From: Isotricha intestinalis
Lineage: Eukaryota > Ciliophora > Litostomatea > Vestibuliferida > Isotrichidae
DNA: 64,000 nt
NCBI GenBank assembly: GCA_023807065.1
Contig: JAJJLU010000344.1
Coordinates: 22,831 to 86,830, forward strand
Direction of reading: 5' to 3'
Part shown: in pieces, positions 28,299 to 38,071 of the stretch
Layout of the letters: the number at the start of each line of letters is the position of its first letter
Numbering within the stretch: the stretch's first letter is position 1
Notes under the pieces: generated by a model
Seen by the model: only the letters and a program-made list of their open reading frames with translations
The model's database searches: none
Told to the model about the DNA's origin: nothing
Made by a program: the position numbers and the translations under genes

Positions 28299-31202
28299 TT
28301 AAAATCCATCTTCTATATCAGTATTCATATTATCATCTTCATCAATTATATCATCAGGTGAATCATTTAAATTATTACATAATGATATTATTTCTCTTAC
28401 AATAACTTTATACTCTTTTTCTTTCAAATTATTTTCAGGTAATTTATCCAATTTATATTTATTATTTAAATATTTTTCACCTACTTTTTTTTTTCTTAAT
28501 GCTTTTTTAAATTCATTTTTATCAAAATTTTTGTAGGGATATTTTGTGGTAATTAACTCAAAAAATTCTTTTCTTGATTTTTTAAAACTGTTATTTAATT
28601 CTTCAAAAATTTCAGGATGTTCGTTTTTGTATTTTTGACCAAATTCAGAATCACTTATTTTATTTTGTTCTTCAATTAATTCATTTTTAAGTTTAATATT
28701 TTCTTGGTACCAATCTTCATTATTTAAATGAATTCCAAATAAAAGAGTATTATTAATTTCTTCTACTCTATTACAAATTTCTAATAATTTATTAGTAGGA
28801 TAAATATTAGTTTTTCTATATGATTGAGCTAATTTTGCTAAACATATTGCTTCAAATTCACAATCATTTTGTTCTTGAGTTAAATTTATACATATCCTAT
28901 AAGTATCCATTGAACAAAATAATAAATCTTCGTTATTATTATTATTTGAAGCTTTTAAATAAAGTTCATCTCCTTCTTTTATTTTAAATAATATTTTAAG
29001 TTGATTTAATAAAATATCTATTTTTTCCCTAAATTCAGGGTCAAAATTTAATTTTTTTAATTTTAATTTTTGAATGTCTGATTCTAAAATTGTTTTACAT
29101 TCTATTAATTTTTTCTTTGATTTAATTAAATTTTCAATTTTATTACAATGATAGTTAATTATTTTGTATAAACAATGGCTATATACTTCATTATTACATT
29201 CTAAGTCTTTAATAAAATCTAATGGTATAATTTGAGTATGATTATTAACAAGAGATAAATATTTGTCTAAATTATATTTGATGTTTTCAATATAATCACT
29301 ATTTACATATATTTCATTTGAAAGAGATGTACCATAACATTTTATTAAACTTTTTAAATTTTCTTCAAATTTTTCAAAAACAAATTGATTCTCTAAATCT
29401 TTATTTTGATAAGGTCTTAAAATAGCTTCTAAAGAAGTTTCTAATTTTCTAGAAGAATTTAATCTATCTAATTCATTAGAAGAATTTAATATATCATTTT
29501 TTAAATCTTTAATATCTTTAAGAATATTTATTTGTTTTTCAGGATGTTCTGACCCATATATTTCACTTCTTTCATAATCAGTTAAAGCGTTTTCTTCAGT
29601 ATTTAATCTTAAAATATTTTCAATTTCTTTTTCAGTTAAATTACCATCGTTATTAATTATTTTTATAGTTTTTGGTATCCCATTTGAAACTTCTTTAGCA
29701 GTAACATATAAAATACAATTTTCATCAATTTCAAAAGTAACATCAACTTTCACAGTACATGCCTTTCCTTTAGGTAAATCTTTTAATCTAAATCCTCCAA
29801 TTTTATGATTATTTTTATATAAAATATCTTCTCCTTCATAAACTCCAATATCCATTTCATTTTGATCATCATAAATAGTAGCATATCTTTTTGTTTTTTT
29901 AACAGGTAAATGAGTGTATTTCTCAATAATAATATCATTTTTTCCAAATACTAGATCAGTACCTAAAGATAAAGAATTAACATCCATTAATATTAAATCT
30001 TCTAATCTTTCATCATATTTATTTGTTAAAATAGCAGCTTGAACTGTTGCTCCATATGCAACAACTTCATCAGGATTAATAGAATCATTTATTTTTTTCC
30101 CATTAAAAAATGTAGTCAACATTTCTTTAATTTTAGGAATTCTACTTGAACCACCAACTAATAAAATTTCATTTATTTTTTCCTTTTTAATTTTTTTATT
30201 TTCTAAACATTCTTTTACAATTTCAATACATTTTTCAAATTTTTCTTTACAAATGTCTTCAAATTCTCCTCTTGTTATTGTAATTTCAAAATCAATATCT
30301 CCAATAAAATTATCAATAAAGATATGAGCTTCTTCAGAATTAGATAACACTCTTTTTGCTTTTTCACAATGAGTTTTTAATCTCATAATTTGTTTTTTAT
30401 ATTTTTTATTATTTAAATTAATATTTTCACTTTCTTTGAATTTCTGAGAACAAAAATCAACAATTAAATTATCAAAATCTTCTCCACCTAAATGACTATC
30501 ACCATTAGTACCAAGAACTTCAAAGCAATCTTTCTCAATGGATAAAATAGAAACATCAAAAGTTCCTCCTCCTAAATCGAAAACAAGTACAATTTCTTCT
30601 TCATCTTCTTCAAAATCTTTTTTTAACCCATAAGCAATTGCAGCAGCTGTTGGTTCATGAATAATTCTTAATGGATTTAATCCTGCTATTTTTGCACTAT
30701 CTTGTGTTGCTTTTGTTTGATTTTCATTAAAATATGCAGGAACTGTTATAACTACATCTTTTATTTCTATTTTATTTTTCGATTCATCTGTGTTTAAATT
30801 CAATTCTCCAATTTCTTTCATTCTTTTTAAAATTTTTCCTGATATTTCTTCTGGGAAAAATCTTTTTGTTATATTTTTATATGTTACTTCTATTTGAATT
30901 CTATCTTCCTCATAATTTACTACTTTAAAAGGGAAATTCTTTATATCTGATTGAATTGTTTTATCTGTTATTTTTCTACCTATTAATCTTTTTATATTAT
31001 ATATTGTGTTTGAGGGATTTCTAATTAATTCACCTTTTGCTAATTCACCTGATAATTCATTGTCTAAAAATGATACTATTGATGGTGTTGTTGATTCTCC
31101 TATTTCATTTTGTAATATTTTCACATCTCCATTTTTCCACATTCCTATTACTGAATATGTTGTTCCTAAATCTATTCCTATTGCTGGACAATGTTTTGAC
31201 AT
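28299..31202 (-). CDS. Hsp70-family chaperone with long C-terminal extension ending in a degenerate J-like segment
   Basis: 967 residues; cytosolic Hsp70s are about 640-660. The nucleotide-binding domain (about 5-385) has GIDLGTTYSVIGMW, VPAYFNENQTKATQDSAKIAGL, IIHEPTAAAIAYGL, VFDLGGGTFDVSIL and VGGSSRIPKI, all intact. The substrate-binding domain follows (about 395-520). Instead of a lid and EEVD tail there are about 430 helical residues. Near 875-945 the sequence reads FFELITTKYPYKNF, then NNKYKLDKLPEN, then EYKVIVREIISLCNNL. This resembles the J-like end of some protist Hsp70/TPR proteins (YHPDK followed by VLxxEIxKxLN), with the HPD tripeptide changed to KLD. The acidic end lacks an ER-retention signal or a cytosolic TPR-binding tail. 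Chaperone ATPase activity is likely; the tail is probably for client or partner binding. Confidence 0.88.
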   Translation of the reverse strand: MSKHCPAIGIDLGTTYSVIGMWKNGDVKILQNEIGESTTPSIVSFLDNELSGELAKGELIRNPSNTIYNIKRLIGRKITDKTIQSDIKNFPFKVVNYEEDRIQIEVTYKNITKRFFPEEISGKILKRMKEIGELNLNTDESKNKIEIKDVVITVPAYFNENQTKATQDSAKIAGLNPLRIIHEPTAAAIAYGLKKDFEEDEEEIVLVFDLGGGTFDVSILSIEKDCFEVLGTNGDSHLGGEDFDNLIVDFCSQKFKESENINLNNKKYKKQIMRLKTHCEKAKRVLSNSEEAHIFIDNFIGDIDFEITITRGEFEDICKEKFEKCIEIVKECLENKKIKKEKINEILLVGGSSRIPKIKEMLTTFFNGKKINDSINPDEVVAYGATVQAAILTNKYDERLEDLILMDVNSLSLGTDLVFGKNDIIIEKYTHLPVKKTKRYATIYDDQNEMDIGVYEGEDILYKNNHKIGGFRLKDLPKGKACTVKVDVTFEIDENCILYVTAKEVSNGIPKTIKIINNDGNLTEKEIENILRLNTEENALTDYERSEIYGSEHPEKQINILKDIKDLKNDILNSSNELDRLNSSRKLETSLEAILRPYQNKDLENQFVFEKFEENLKSLIKCYGTSLSNEIYVNSDYIENIKYNLDKYLSLVNNHTQIIPLDFIKDLECNNEVYSHCLYKIINYHCNKIENLIKSKKKLIECKTILESDIQKLKLKKLNFDPEFREKIDILLNQLKILFKIKEGDELYLKASNNNNNEDLLFCSMDTYRICINLTQEQNDCEFEAICLAKLAQSYRKTNIYPTNKLLEICNRVEEINNTLLFGIHLNNEDWYQENIKLKNELIEEQNKISDSEFGQKYKNEHPEIFEELNNSFKKSRKEFFELITTKYPYKNFDKNEFKKALRKKKVGEKYLNNKYKLDKLPENNLKEKEYKVIVREIISLCNNLNDSPDDIIDEDDNMNTDIEDGF

Positions 31203-32306
31203 AATATATCTATTTTTTAAATTTATTAATTAATAATTAATTTTGATAATTAAGGAGTTAATACTCTTTTATTTTATTAATAGATGTTTAAATTTAAAAA
31301 ACTCATGATTAAATAAAAAGAAGAATTAAAATTGATTTATAAAAAAATTGATAAAAAAAATAATGAGATTCTTAACATTTCAATAAATTATTCAATTATT
31401 AGCAAAAATATTAATAAAATAAAAATCCAAAAAAATAGTATATCAGAAATGAAATGATTATTAAAATAAGAATAGTGCAATTAAAATTATTACATAGGTA
31501 ACTTTTTGACTTATTTTTCTTAGAATATTTTAGGATTCAAAAGGGAATTAAATTTATGATAACATAATATTTATAAAATATTTCAACTCAATATTCGTTG
31601 ATAAATAGTAAAAGATAATAATTTATTTTTTTATTATTTTTTATAATTTCCCAAAAAATATCTGTTTTTTTGTGTTTCAACTCAAAAATTTGATTAATAA
31701 CATGATATATATTTCTATATATATATCATAATATATATATTTTATTTTTATTTGAATAATTTTATTGATTCAAGAATATTTGGAAATAAAATATTAAATA
31801 TAATTTGGAAATAATTGTTTATTCAATTTGAATATTGTAAATTTTTATTCAATTAAATAATCAAATTTTTAAAATAAAACATATTAATCAATTTTTTTTA
31901 TTAATAATTAATTTAAAAAAAATTTAATTGCATCACAAAAGTTTTTTCAACACTTTGATGATACTAAATATAATTATAATTCAATAAAAAATAACATAGT
32001 TGTACAATTTTGAAAACCAAATTTAAAAACAAATAAATAACTGCAATTATATCTTAAGATGATGATTTTAATTAAAAATCTTGATAAAAAATAAGAAATA
32101 CATACTTAAAAATAATAAAGATTTAAAGAAAATTTAATGAATAAAATTATCAATCAAATATCATCAAAAAAATATTTAAATAAATTATATTATTTCCTTA
32201 TAACAAATTTAAATCTCAAAAGTTATTATTGAATAAATTTGACATTAATTTTGAGACTATAAATTTTAAAAGAAAAACTTATCATTTTTTTAATTAAATA
32301 TTAAAA
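31203..32306. other. Spacer with a possible decayed plus-strand reading
   Basis: No intact gene. Around 31925-32100 (+) the frame reads LIASQKFFQHFDDTKYNYNS, continues to VVQF, then meets TAA repeatedly. Near 31700-31740 is an AT-only inverted repeat built on ATATAT. Neither is firm. Confidence 0.35.
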
Positions 32307-33464
32307 TTACACTTTTAAATTAACATAATCTTTAGAAAAATTATTTTTATTATTTTCAATAATACCATGATCTTGGCTTATTTCAACTTTGACTTCATAA
32401 ACTTCTTCTTTCATTTCATTATTTCCTTTATTAAAATAATAATTAATATCAATAATATTGTGATAAAATAAATTTCCCATCACTAAAAAGAAAAAGCCTA
32501 ATAATTGAGAAAAATCAAAATATTCTCTTAAGGAAGAAGGATTAAAAGGTAAGACAAAATAAATCCAAACAAAAATACTTTTTAAAGGTTCTAAAATAGC
32601 TCTATTCATAGCTGATAAATTTTGTCCAATAGTTATTCCACTTAAGTTACATAATAAATCACCAAAGAAATAAAATATAGTTAAAAAAATTAAATAACCA
32701 CTATTTTTTAATTGTTTAATGGCAAAAGATAAATTTTCAACTCTCCAATTATTATTATTATCTTGTGAACAAACTTCTCTTAAAAATTTAGTTTCTGCTT
32801 TACCACAACTAATATTACTAAATATTAAAATTACTATAAAAGTTAAAGTTGAACCATAAACTCCTTGAAAACCAATTAATTTACTTGCATAACATTCATA
32901 TTTTTTACTTATATTTTCTTCATAAATTATTTGGCAAGAAATAAAAAATTGTGAAATTAAAACACAAATTATACCTAAAATAAAAGTTAAATTATCAGTA
33001 TCAACAGTTTGAGTTCCAGAAAATCCTATAATAATTACTCCTAACATTGTAATAATAATTCCTAAATATTGATTAATATTATGTTTATTTTTTGTAAAAA
33101 TAATGTCTAATAAATAAGTAAAAATTAATTGAGTACAACTTAACATTTGTGTTATTGAACCTGGTAAAACTGCTAAACCTAAAAAATTAATTCCTACTCC
33201 AAAAAAATCAAATATAACAGAAGGAATTGAATGATAGTGTTTACATTCTGGTTTATTTGAATTTATAGTTTTATTTGAACAATAAAATATAAATAAAGCA
33301 AAATTTTCATTAAAAAACATAAAAAATAAAAAAACCCAAACATGTTGAAATTTCTTTCCTAATGATGTTACTTCTAATTCTATTTTAGGAATTATATTAG
33401 CAAGAGAACCTGTTAAAATAAATATTATCATAATAAGATATAATATAGATTTATTTGTTATCAT
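32307..33464 (-). CDS. Drug/metabolite transporter superfamily protein, SLC35F6-like
   Basis: 385 residues with about ten hydrophobic segments, the DMT/EamA layout. It begins with a signal-anchor-like helix and GSLANIIPKIELE. SLC35F-type features are the FDFFGVGINFLGLAVLPGSITQMLSC region (a two-fold repeat of TM3-TM4), then GVIIIGFSG, then QIIYEENISKKYECYASKLIGFQGVYG, which is close to the yEExxxxKxxxxPLxxvGxEGxxG motif of SLC35F6. The C-terminal tail is cytosolic and charged. It probably moves nucleotide sugars or related solutes across an endomembrane, but the substrate is not predictable from sequence. Confidence 0.82.
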   Translation of the reverse strand: MITNKSILYLIMIIFILTGSLANIIPKIELEVTSLGKKFQHVWVFLFFMFFNENFALFIFYCSNKTINSNKPECKHYHSIPSVIFDFFGVGINFLGLAVLPGSITQMLSCTQLIFTYLLDIIFTKNKHNINQYLGIIITMLGVIIIGFSGTQTVDTDNLTFILGIICVLISQFFISCQIIYEENISKKYECYASKLIGFQGVYGSTLTFIVILIFSNISCGKAETKFLREVCSQDNNNNWRVENLSFAIKQLKNSGYLIFLTIFYFFGDLLCNLSGITIGQNLSAMNRAILEPLKSIFVWIYFVLPFNPSSLREYFDFSQLLGFFFLVMGNLFYHNIIDINYYFNKGNNEMKEEVYEVKVEISQDHGIIENNKNNFSKDYVNLKV

Positions 33465-33812
33465 ATTATTTAATTTAATATTATTTCATTCATTACAATT
33501 ATTTAATTTTAAAATATTAATTAATAAAGTATATTTAATAAAAAAAAATAAAATTCAAAAAAAAAAAGATATAAATAATTATTTAATTAAGTACCCTTTT
33601 AAGTCCCTAAAAGAATTATAATAAAAATAAAAAAGGGCTGTTAACAAGTCCAAAGTTTATTTTCCTCTAATATTTTATTTGATCCATTTATAAAATAATA
33701 TTTAAAAATAAAAAATGACATCAATTAAAAACCCAAAAAAAAAAAAAAAAAAATCTTTAAAAGCAACAATCAAAAATAATAAAATATAATATTTATCGCT
33801 TTAATATAACCA
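33465..33812. other. Tandem minus-strand spacer (HTH copy 1 to transporter)
   Basis: About 350 bp, holding the inverted repeat at 33594-33651 and a run of about 19 A at 33733-33751. No further gene. Confidence 0.4.
33594..33651. repeat. Inverted repeat CCCTTTT...AAAAGGG with an internal AAGTCC direct repeat
   Basis: CCCTTTT at 33594-33600 pairs with AAAAGGG at 33631-33637, and AAGTCC recurs at 33601 and 33646. It is one of few GC-containing structures in the spacers. It lies between the transporter ATG and the end of the HTH gene. It could be a small RNA or a 5' UTR element; unassigned. Confidence 0.3.
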
Positions 33813-34190
33813 TTAAGTATATTTATGTCTTTTTAAGAATCTATAACACCATTTTCTTAAAGTTCTTCTATTTTTTTGAAGCATTTCAGGAGAAATTCTA
33901 CATAATTCATTAATAATTAAAGCAGTATCAACTTTAATTCCAATTTGAAGACAATTTTCAATAAATTTAACAATTTGTTGTTCTTTTTCTGCAGTTTTTG
34001 GTTTTGCTCCTCCTCCTGGAAGTCTAAATGAATTTTCCTTATTATCCATTGATTGTAATTGTTTTTTTTTTTTTTGCCATTCTTTTAAACTTTTTCTATC
34101 TATTCCTGTCATCTCTGATACTTTTTGATATCCTATTTCTTCTACTAATTCTATGCATTTTAATTTATCTTCTATTGAATATTTTCTCAT
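33813..34190 (-). CDS. Psq/CENP-B-type double helix-turn-helix protein, copy 1
   Basis: 125 residues. Residues 1-45 form a psq/Brinker-type HTH (RKYSIEDKLKCIELVEEIGYQ, then VSEMTGIDRKSLKEWQKKK). A linker with RLPGGGAKPKT at about 53-63 follows. Residues about 66-125 form a second, CENP-B/Tc5-type HTH ending LRKWCYRFLKRHKYT. This two-HTH plus GGG-KPKT arrangement is the DNA-binding end of pogo/Tigger transposases and CENP-B. The DDE catalytic domain is wholly absent and the frame closes neatly after the second HTH, so it is likely a domesticated DNA-binding protein. It is about 55% identical by eye to the copy at 39228-39614. Confidence 0.8.
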   Translation of the reverse strand: MRKYSIEDKLKCIELVEEIGYQKVSEMTGIDRKSLKEWQKKKKQLQSMDNKENSFRLPGGGAKPKTAEKEQQIVKFIENCLQIGIKVDTALIINELCRISPEMLQKNRRTLRKWCYRFLKRHKYT

Positions 34191-34584
34191 CTTTTTCTTT
34201 AAATTTATTTTTTTTATTTTTTTTTTCTTTTATACTGTTTTTTTAAAAGAGGGATTGAGAGAAATGATATTTTTTATTGATTTTTAAGTAATTTTTTTGT
34301 GTCATGAATTTTTGTGTGTGTTGTTTTATTCCTTTTTTTATATTTTTTTCTATTTTATTTTTTTAAATTTTATCTTAAATAACGATTATATTTTAAGAAT
34401 CAGGAAAAGTTTGGAATATATTAACTCTAATAATTTTTTATTTCTATATAATTTAGATAATTAAAAAATTAATTCATTTATTAATCATTAAATTAAGAAT
34501 ATATAATAAATTAAAAAATAAACTTTAAACCATTATTTAAATGATTAAAATTATTATAAAAGAAAAATATTATTTCATATTTAT
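34191..34584. other. Spacer upstream of HTH copy 1
   Basis: Pyrimidine-rich on the plus strand, that is, purine-rich 5' leader for the minus-strand gene. No gene or RNA recognised. Confidence 0.35.
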
Positions 34585-34809
34585 TTAATATATTGAACAA
34601 TTACAACAAGAATTATTTTTTGTTTCCTCAAAAACTTCTTGAGGAGATTTAGGTATATTTGCTAAATTTGTTGCATCATTACTGGGATATCTATCATTAA
34701 GTTTTTTGTTATCATTTTTTTTAAATTCATTTGACTTTTCTGAATTACTATCATCATTTGAATCATCACTTTTTTTTCTTTGTTTTTTAGATGTACTTAT
34801 TTCTTCCAT
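34585..34809 (-). CDS. Small charged protein with Cys-rich, possibly prenylated C-terminus
   Basis: 74 residues. Ser/Asp/Lys/Asn-rich body, then SPQEVFEETKNNSCCNCSIY at the end. The terminal Cys-Ser-Ile-Tyr fits the spacing of a CaaX box, and nearby cysteines could be palmitoylated, so a small membrane-tethered protein is plausible. Composition (many Asp, Ser, Pro) is unlike spacer, supporting a real gene. Family not recognised. Confidence 0.5.
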   Translation of the reverse strand: MEEISTSKKQRKKSDDSNDDSNSEKSNEFKKNDNKKLNDRYPSNDATNLANIPKSPQEVFEETKNNSCCNCSIY

Positions 34810-34968
34810 TTTATTTTATATTGACTAAAAAAACAATTTAAATAAAAAAACCAAAAAAATAAAACATTTAAAAAAATAAACAACTAAATAAATAATAAAT
34901 TTTATAATTTATCTTTAAAAACAAAAAAAAATTAAAAATAAACCATAAAAAACCAAAAAAATAAAAAA
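34810..34968. promoter_or_regulatory. Bidirectional promoter region (small Cys-tailed protein / XRN2)
   Basis: 159 bp between divergent ATGs, very A-rich just before the XRN2 start. Inferred from layout only. Confidence 0.3.
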
Positions 34969-37965
34969 ATGGGAGTTCCAGCTTTTTTTAAATGGTTAAC
35001 TTTAAGATATCCAAACATAGTAATAGATGTAAATGAAGAAATATCTGAAGGAATAGATATAAACAAAATAATTAAAAATAATTTTAATAGAGATTTAGAA
35101 ATACCATCAATAGATAATTTATATTTTGATATGAATGGAATTATTCATCCATGTGCTCATCCTCAAGATAGAGATTCTCCAGAATCAATAGCAGAAATGT
35201 TTAATGGAATTTTTGATTATGTAGATAAAATTATTAAAATTATAAAACCTAAAAAATTAATATATTTAGCTATTGATGGTGTTGCTCCAAGAGCAAAAAT
35301 GAATCAACAAAGAAGCAGAAGATTTAGAGCTGCTTTAGAAAGTAAAGAAAGAAAAACTGAATTTGAAATTTTAAAAAATGATTGGAATAATAAAGGATTA
35401 TATAATGATTTTAATAATAATAATAAAGTTAAATTTGAATTCGATTCTAATGTCATTACTCCAGGAACTAAATTTTTATATGATTGTAGTTTAGCTTTAA
35501 AAAGTTATATTAAATCTAGATTAAATAATGATCCTTTATGGAAAGATTTAACTGTTATATTTTCTGATTCTAGTGTTCCTGGTGAAGGAGAACATAAAAT
35601 ATTAGATTTTATAAGAAATCAAAGAACTTTTGAAAATTATAATCCAAATACTACTCATTGTATTTATGGTGCTGATGCTGATTTAATAATGTTATCTTTA
35701 ATTATTCATGAACCTCATTTTTATATTATTAGAGAAAGTTTAAATGAAAAATTTTATATTATTTGCCAACATTGTGGTAAACATGGTCATTCTGCTGATA
35801 CTTGTGAAAAAATAACTGGAAGTTTTAATAGAGATACTGCATCAAAAAAAGAAATTTATTTTAATAATAAAGAAAAAATTAATGAAATTGAATTTAGTTT
35901 AATTAAAATTCCAGTTGTTAGAGAATATTTAGAAATTGAATTTAAAATATTAGAAAAAAAAATTAAATTTAAATATGATTTAGAAAGAATTATTGATGAT
36001 TTTGTTTTTTTGTGTTTTTTAGTTGGAAATGATTTTTTACCTCATTTACCTAGTTTAAAAATTCGTGAAGGAGCTATTGATGCTTTAATATATTTATACA
36101 AAAAAATTTTACCCACTATGGATTCTTATATTACTAATGGTAAAGGGCAAATTAATTTAGATAAAGCGGAAATATTATTTGAAAATTTAGGTAAAATTGA
36201 AGGTGAATTTTTCAAAATTGAAGTTATAAATAAAATAAACGATGAAAATTTCAAAAAATCACTAATGAATAATCCACAAAGAAAAAAGAAAAAAAATATA
36301 TTAGAAATATTTAATTCATTGGGTTCATTGCAAGAAATCAAGAATGAAAATAAAGACAATAATGAAAATGAAAATAATAATAGTAATGATGATAAGAAAA
36401 AGGATAATCCAGAAGAAATAGATTTAGTAGAATCAACAAAATTAATGTTAGAAAGAGAAGAAGACAATGAAAAAAAAGATTTTTCTTTGGAAGAACTTAA
36501 AAAATATGGAAAACAAAAATTTAAAATGTTACTTGATGAAAGAATAAAACAAAAATCAAATCAAAAAGCCTCAGAATACAAAGATAAAATAAAATATAAT
36601 GAAGAAGGTTTTAAAGATAGATATTATACAGAAAAATTTAAAATAAATCCAAATTCAAAAAAAGAACTTTCATCTTTAAAACAGAAAATAAAAAAATATT
36701 ACATTGAAGGAATATGTTGGGTATTTGAATATTATTATAATGGTGTTCCTTCATGGAGTTGGTTTTATCCTTTTCATTATGCACCTTTTGCTTCAGATTT
36801 AATAAATATATCTAAAACAAATATAAAATTTTCAATTGGAAAACCTTTTAATTCTTTTGAACAATTATTATCAGTTTTACCTCCTTATTCTTCAAAAGCT
36901 CTTCCTTTATGTTTACAAAAATTAATGAATGATCCTTTTTCTCCTATAAGTGATTTTTATCCTGATAATATTAAATTAGATATTAATGGAATGCCTTATG
37001 CTTGGATGGGAGTTAATTTAATTCCTTTTGTTGATGAAAAAATTATTAAAAAAATAGTGAAGGAAAAAATGAATAATAAAGAATTTAATCATGAAGAATT
37101 AATATTGAATAAAACAGGAAAAAATATTTTGATTAGTAAAAGCAGAAAACCTATCAAATATGTTAATGGAATATTTGAAGTGAATGAAAAAATTAATACT
37201 TTTAATAAAAAATTAAAAGGAAATGAATTTAATAGTGATTTGTTTATTGATGATGTTGAAATGGATAAATGTATATGTTTTGATTTTGATAAAAAAGAAA
37301 ATGGAATAAGACATAAAAGTAAAATATTAAAAGGAGTAATTAAAGATAAAAAATGTGTTTTATTAGATAATTTAGATTTTTATAAAAATGCAAAATTTAA
37401 AGGAAAACAAGCAATAGATATAGTAAAAAGAATTTTAGGTTATATTGATGATGAAGAAATTGAAAGTAATTTTAGAGATGATTATTTTGATGATAGAACT
37501 GATATTGGTTATAATAATAATAGAGGAAGAGAATATAATCCTGAAGAAATGCAATTTTTAAAGAAAAAAAGACATCAAGAAAGTATAAAAGACATGGAAA
37601 ATGCAAAAGAAAAAAAATTGAATAATCAAAATATTAATATTAATCAAAATTTAAATATTAATCAAAATATAAATTTAAATCCAAATAATATTACTTTTAA
37701 TCCAAATATTAATATGAATCCTCATTTATTTATTCAACAATTAAATAATTTTGTTTTTCCTCTTCCTGATCTTAAAATTAATAATGTTGTTTATAAACAA
37801 CAAATACCATGTGATAATATGAAACTTAATAATTTACAATTACAATATTTAGGTTTAATTCCTGCAATGAATCCAATGATTAATAATAACTTTAATTATC
37901 AAAATTTTAATCCAAATGGATTTTTTCCAGAAAATAATAATAACTTTAATAATGATAATAAATAA
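34969..37965 (+). CDS. XRN2: 5'-3' exoribonuclease 2 (Rat1/XRN2)
   Basis: 998 residues. Opens with the invariant MGVPAFFKWLTLRYP. The catalytic acidic patch is complete: FDMNGIIHPCAHP, YLAIDGVAPRAKMNQQRSRRF, then DSSVPGEGEHKI, CIYGADADLIML and FLVGNDFLPHLP. A CCHC zinc knuckle (CQHCGKHGHSADTC, about 265-279) is present; this is found in Rat1/XRN2 and not in XRN1, so the nuclear enzyme is meant. The second conserved region (GICWVFEYYYNGVPSWSWFYPFHYAPFASDL) is also intact. It degrades 5'-monophosphate RNA and acts in transcription termination and rRNA processing. An Asp/Glu/Lys insert lies at about 450-530, and the tail is Asn-rich and low-complexity. Confidence 0.95.
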   Translation: MGVPAFFKWLTLRYPNIVIDVNEEISEGIDINKIIKNNFNRDLEIPSIDNLYFDMNGIIHPCAHPQDRDSPESIAEMFNGIFDYVDKIIKIIKPKKLIYLAIDGVAPRAKMNQQRSRRFRAALESKERKTEFEILKNDWNNKGLYNDFNNNNKVKFEFDSNVITPGTKFLYDCSLALKSYIKSRLNNDPLWKDLTVIFSDSSVPGEGEHKILDFIRNQRTFENYNPNTTHCIYGADADLIMLSLIIHEPHFYIIRESLNEKFYIICQHCGKHGHSADTCEKITGSFNRDTASKKEIYFNNKEKINEIEFSLIKIPVVREYLEIEFKILEKKIKFKYDLERIIDDFVFLCFLVGNDFLPHLPSLKIREGAIDALIYLYKKILPTMDSYITNGKGQINLDKAEILFENLGKIEGEFFKIEVINKINDENFKKSLMNNPQRKKKKNILEIFNSLGSLQEIKNENKDNNENENNNSNDDKKKDNPEEIDLVESTKLMLEREEDNEKKDFSLEELKKYGKQKFKMLLDERIKQKSNQKASEYKDKIKYNEEGFKDRYYTEKFKINPNSKKELSSLKQKIKKYYIEGICWVFEYYYNGVPSWSWFYPFHYAPFASDLINISKTNIKFSIGKPFNSFEQLLSVLPPYSSKALPLCLQKLMNDPFSPISDFYPDNIKLDINGMPYAWMGVNLIPFVDEKIIKKIVKEKMNNKEFNHEELILNKTGKNILISKSRKPIKYVNGIFEVNEKINTFNKKLKGNEFNSDLFIDDVEMDKCICFDFDKKENGIRHKSKILKGVIKDKKCVLLDNLDFYKNAKFKGKQAIDIVKRILGYIDDEEIESNFRDDYFDDRTDIGYNNNRGREYNPEEMQFLKKKRHQESIKDMENAKEKKLNNQNININQNLNINQNINLNPNNITFNPNINMNPHLFIQQLNNFVFPLPDLKINNVVYKQQIPCDNMKLNNLQLQYLGLIPAMNPMINNNFNYQNFNPNGFFPENNNNFNNDNK

Positions 37966-38071
37966 AAAATAAATATAAAATAAATAATATTCCAAAATTA
38001 AATAAATTTTTTTATACAAAAACTAAAAATATTTATTAAATAACATTTTATTTTATTTAATTTACATTAAT

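Noticed and set aside
31690..31745. ATATAT-based palindrome as a cruciform or origin
   Set aside because: Simple AT alternation is expected by chance in this composition; no supporting element.
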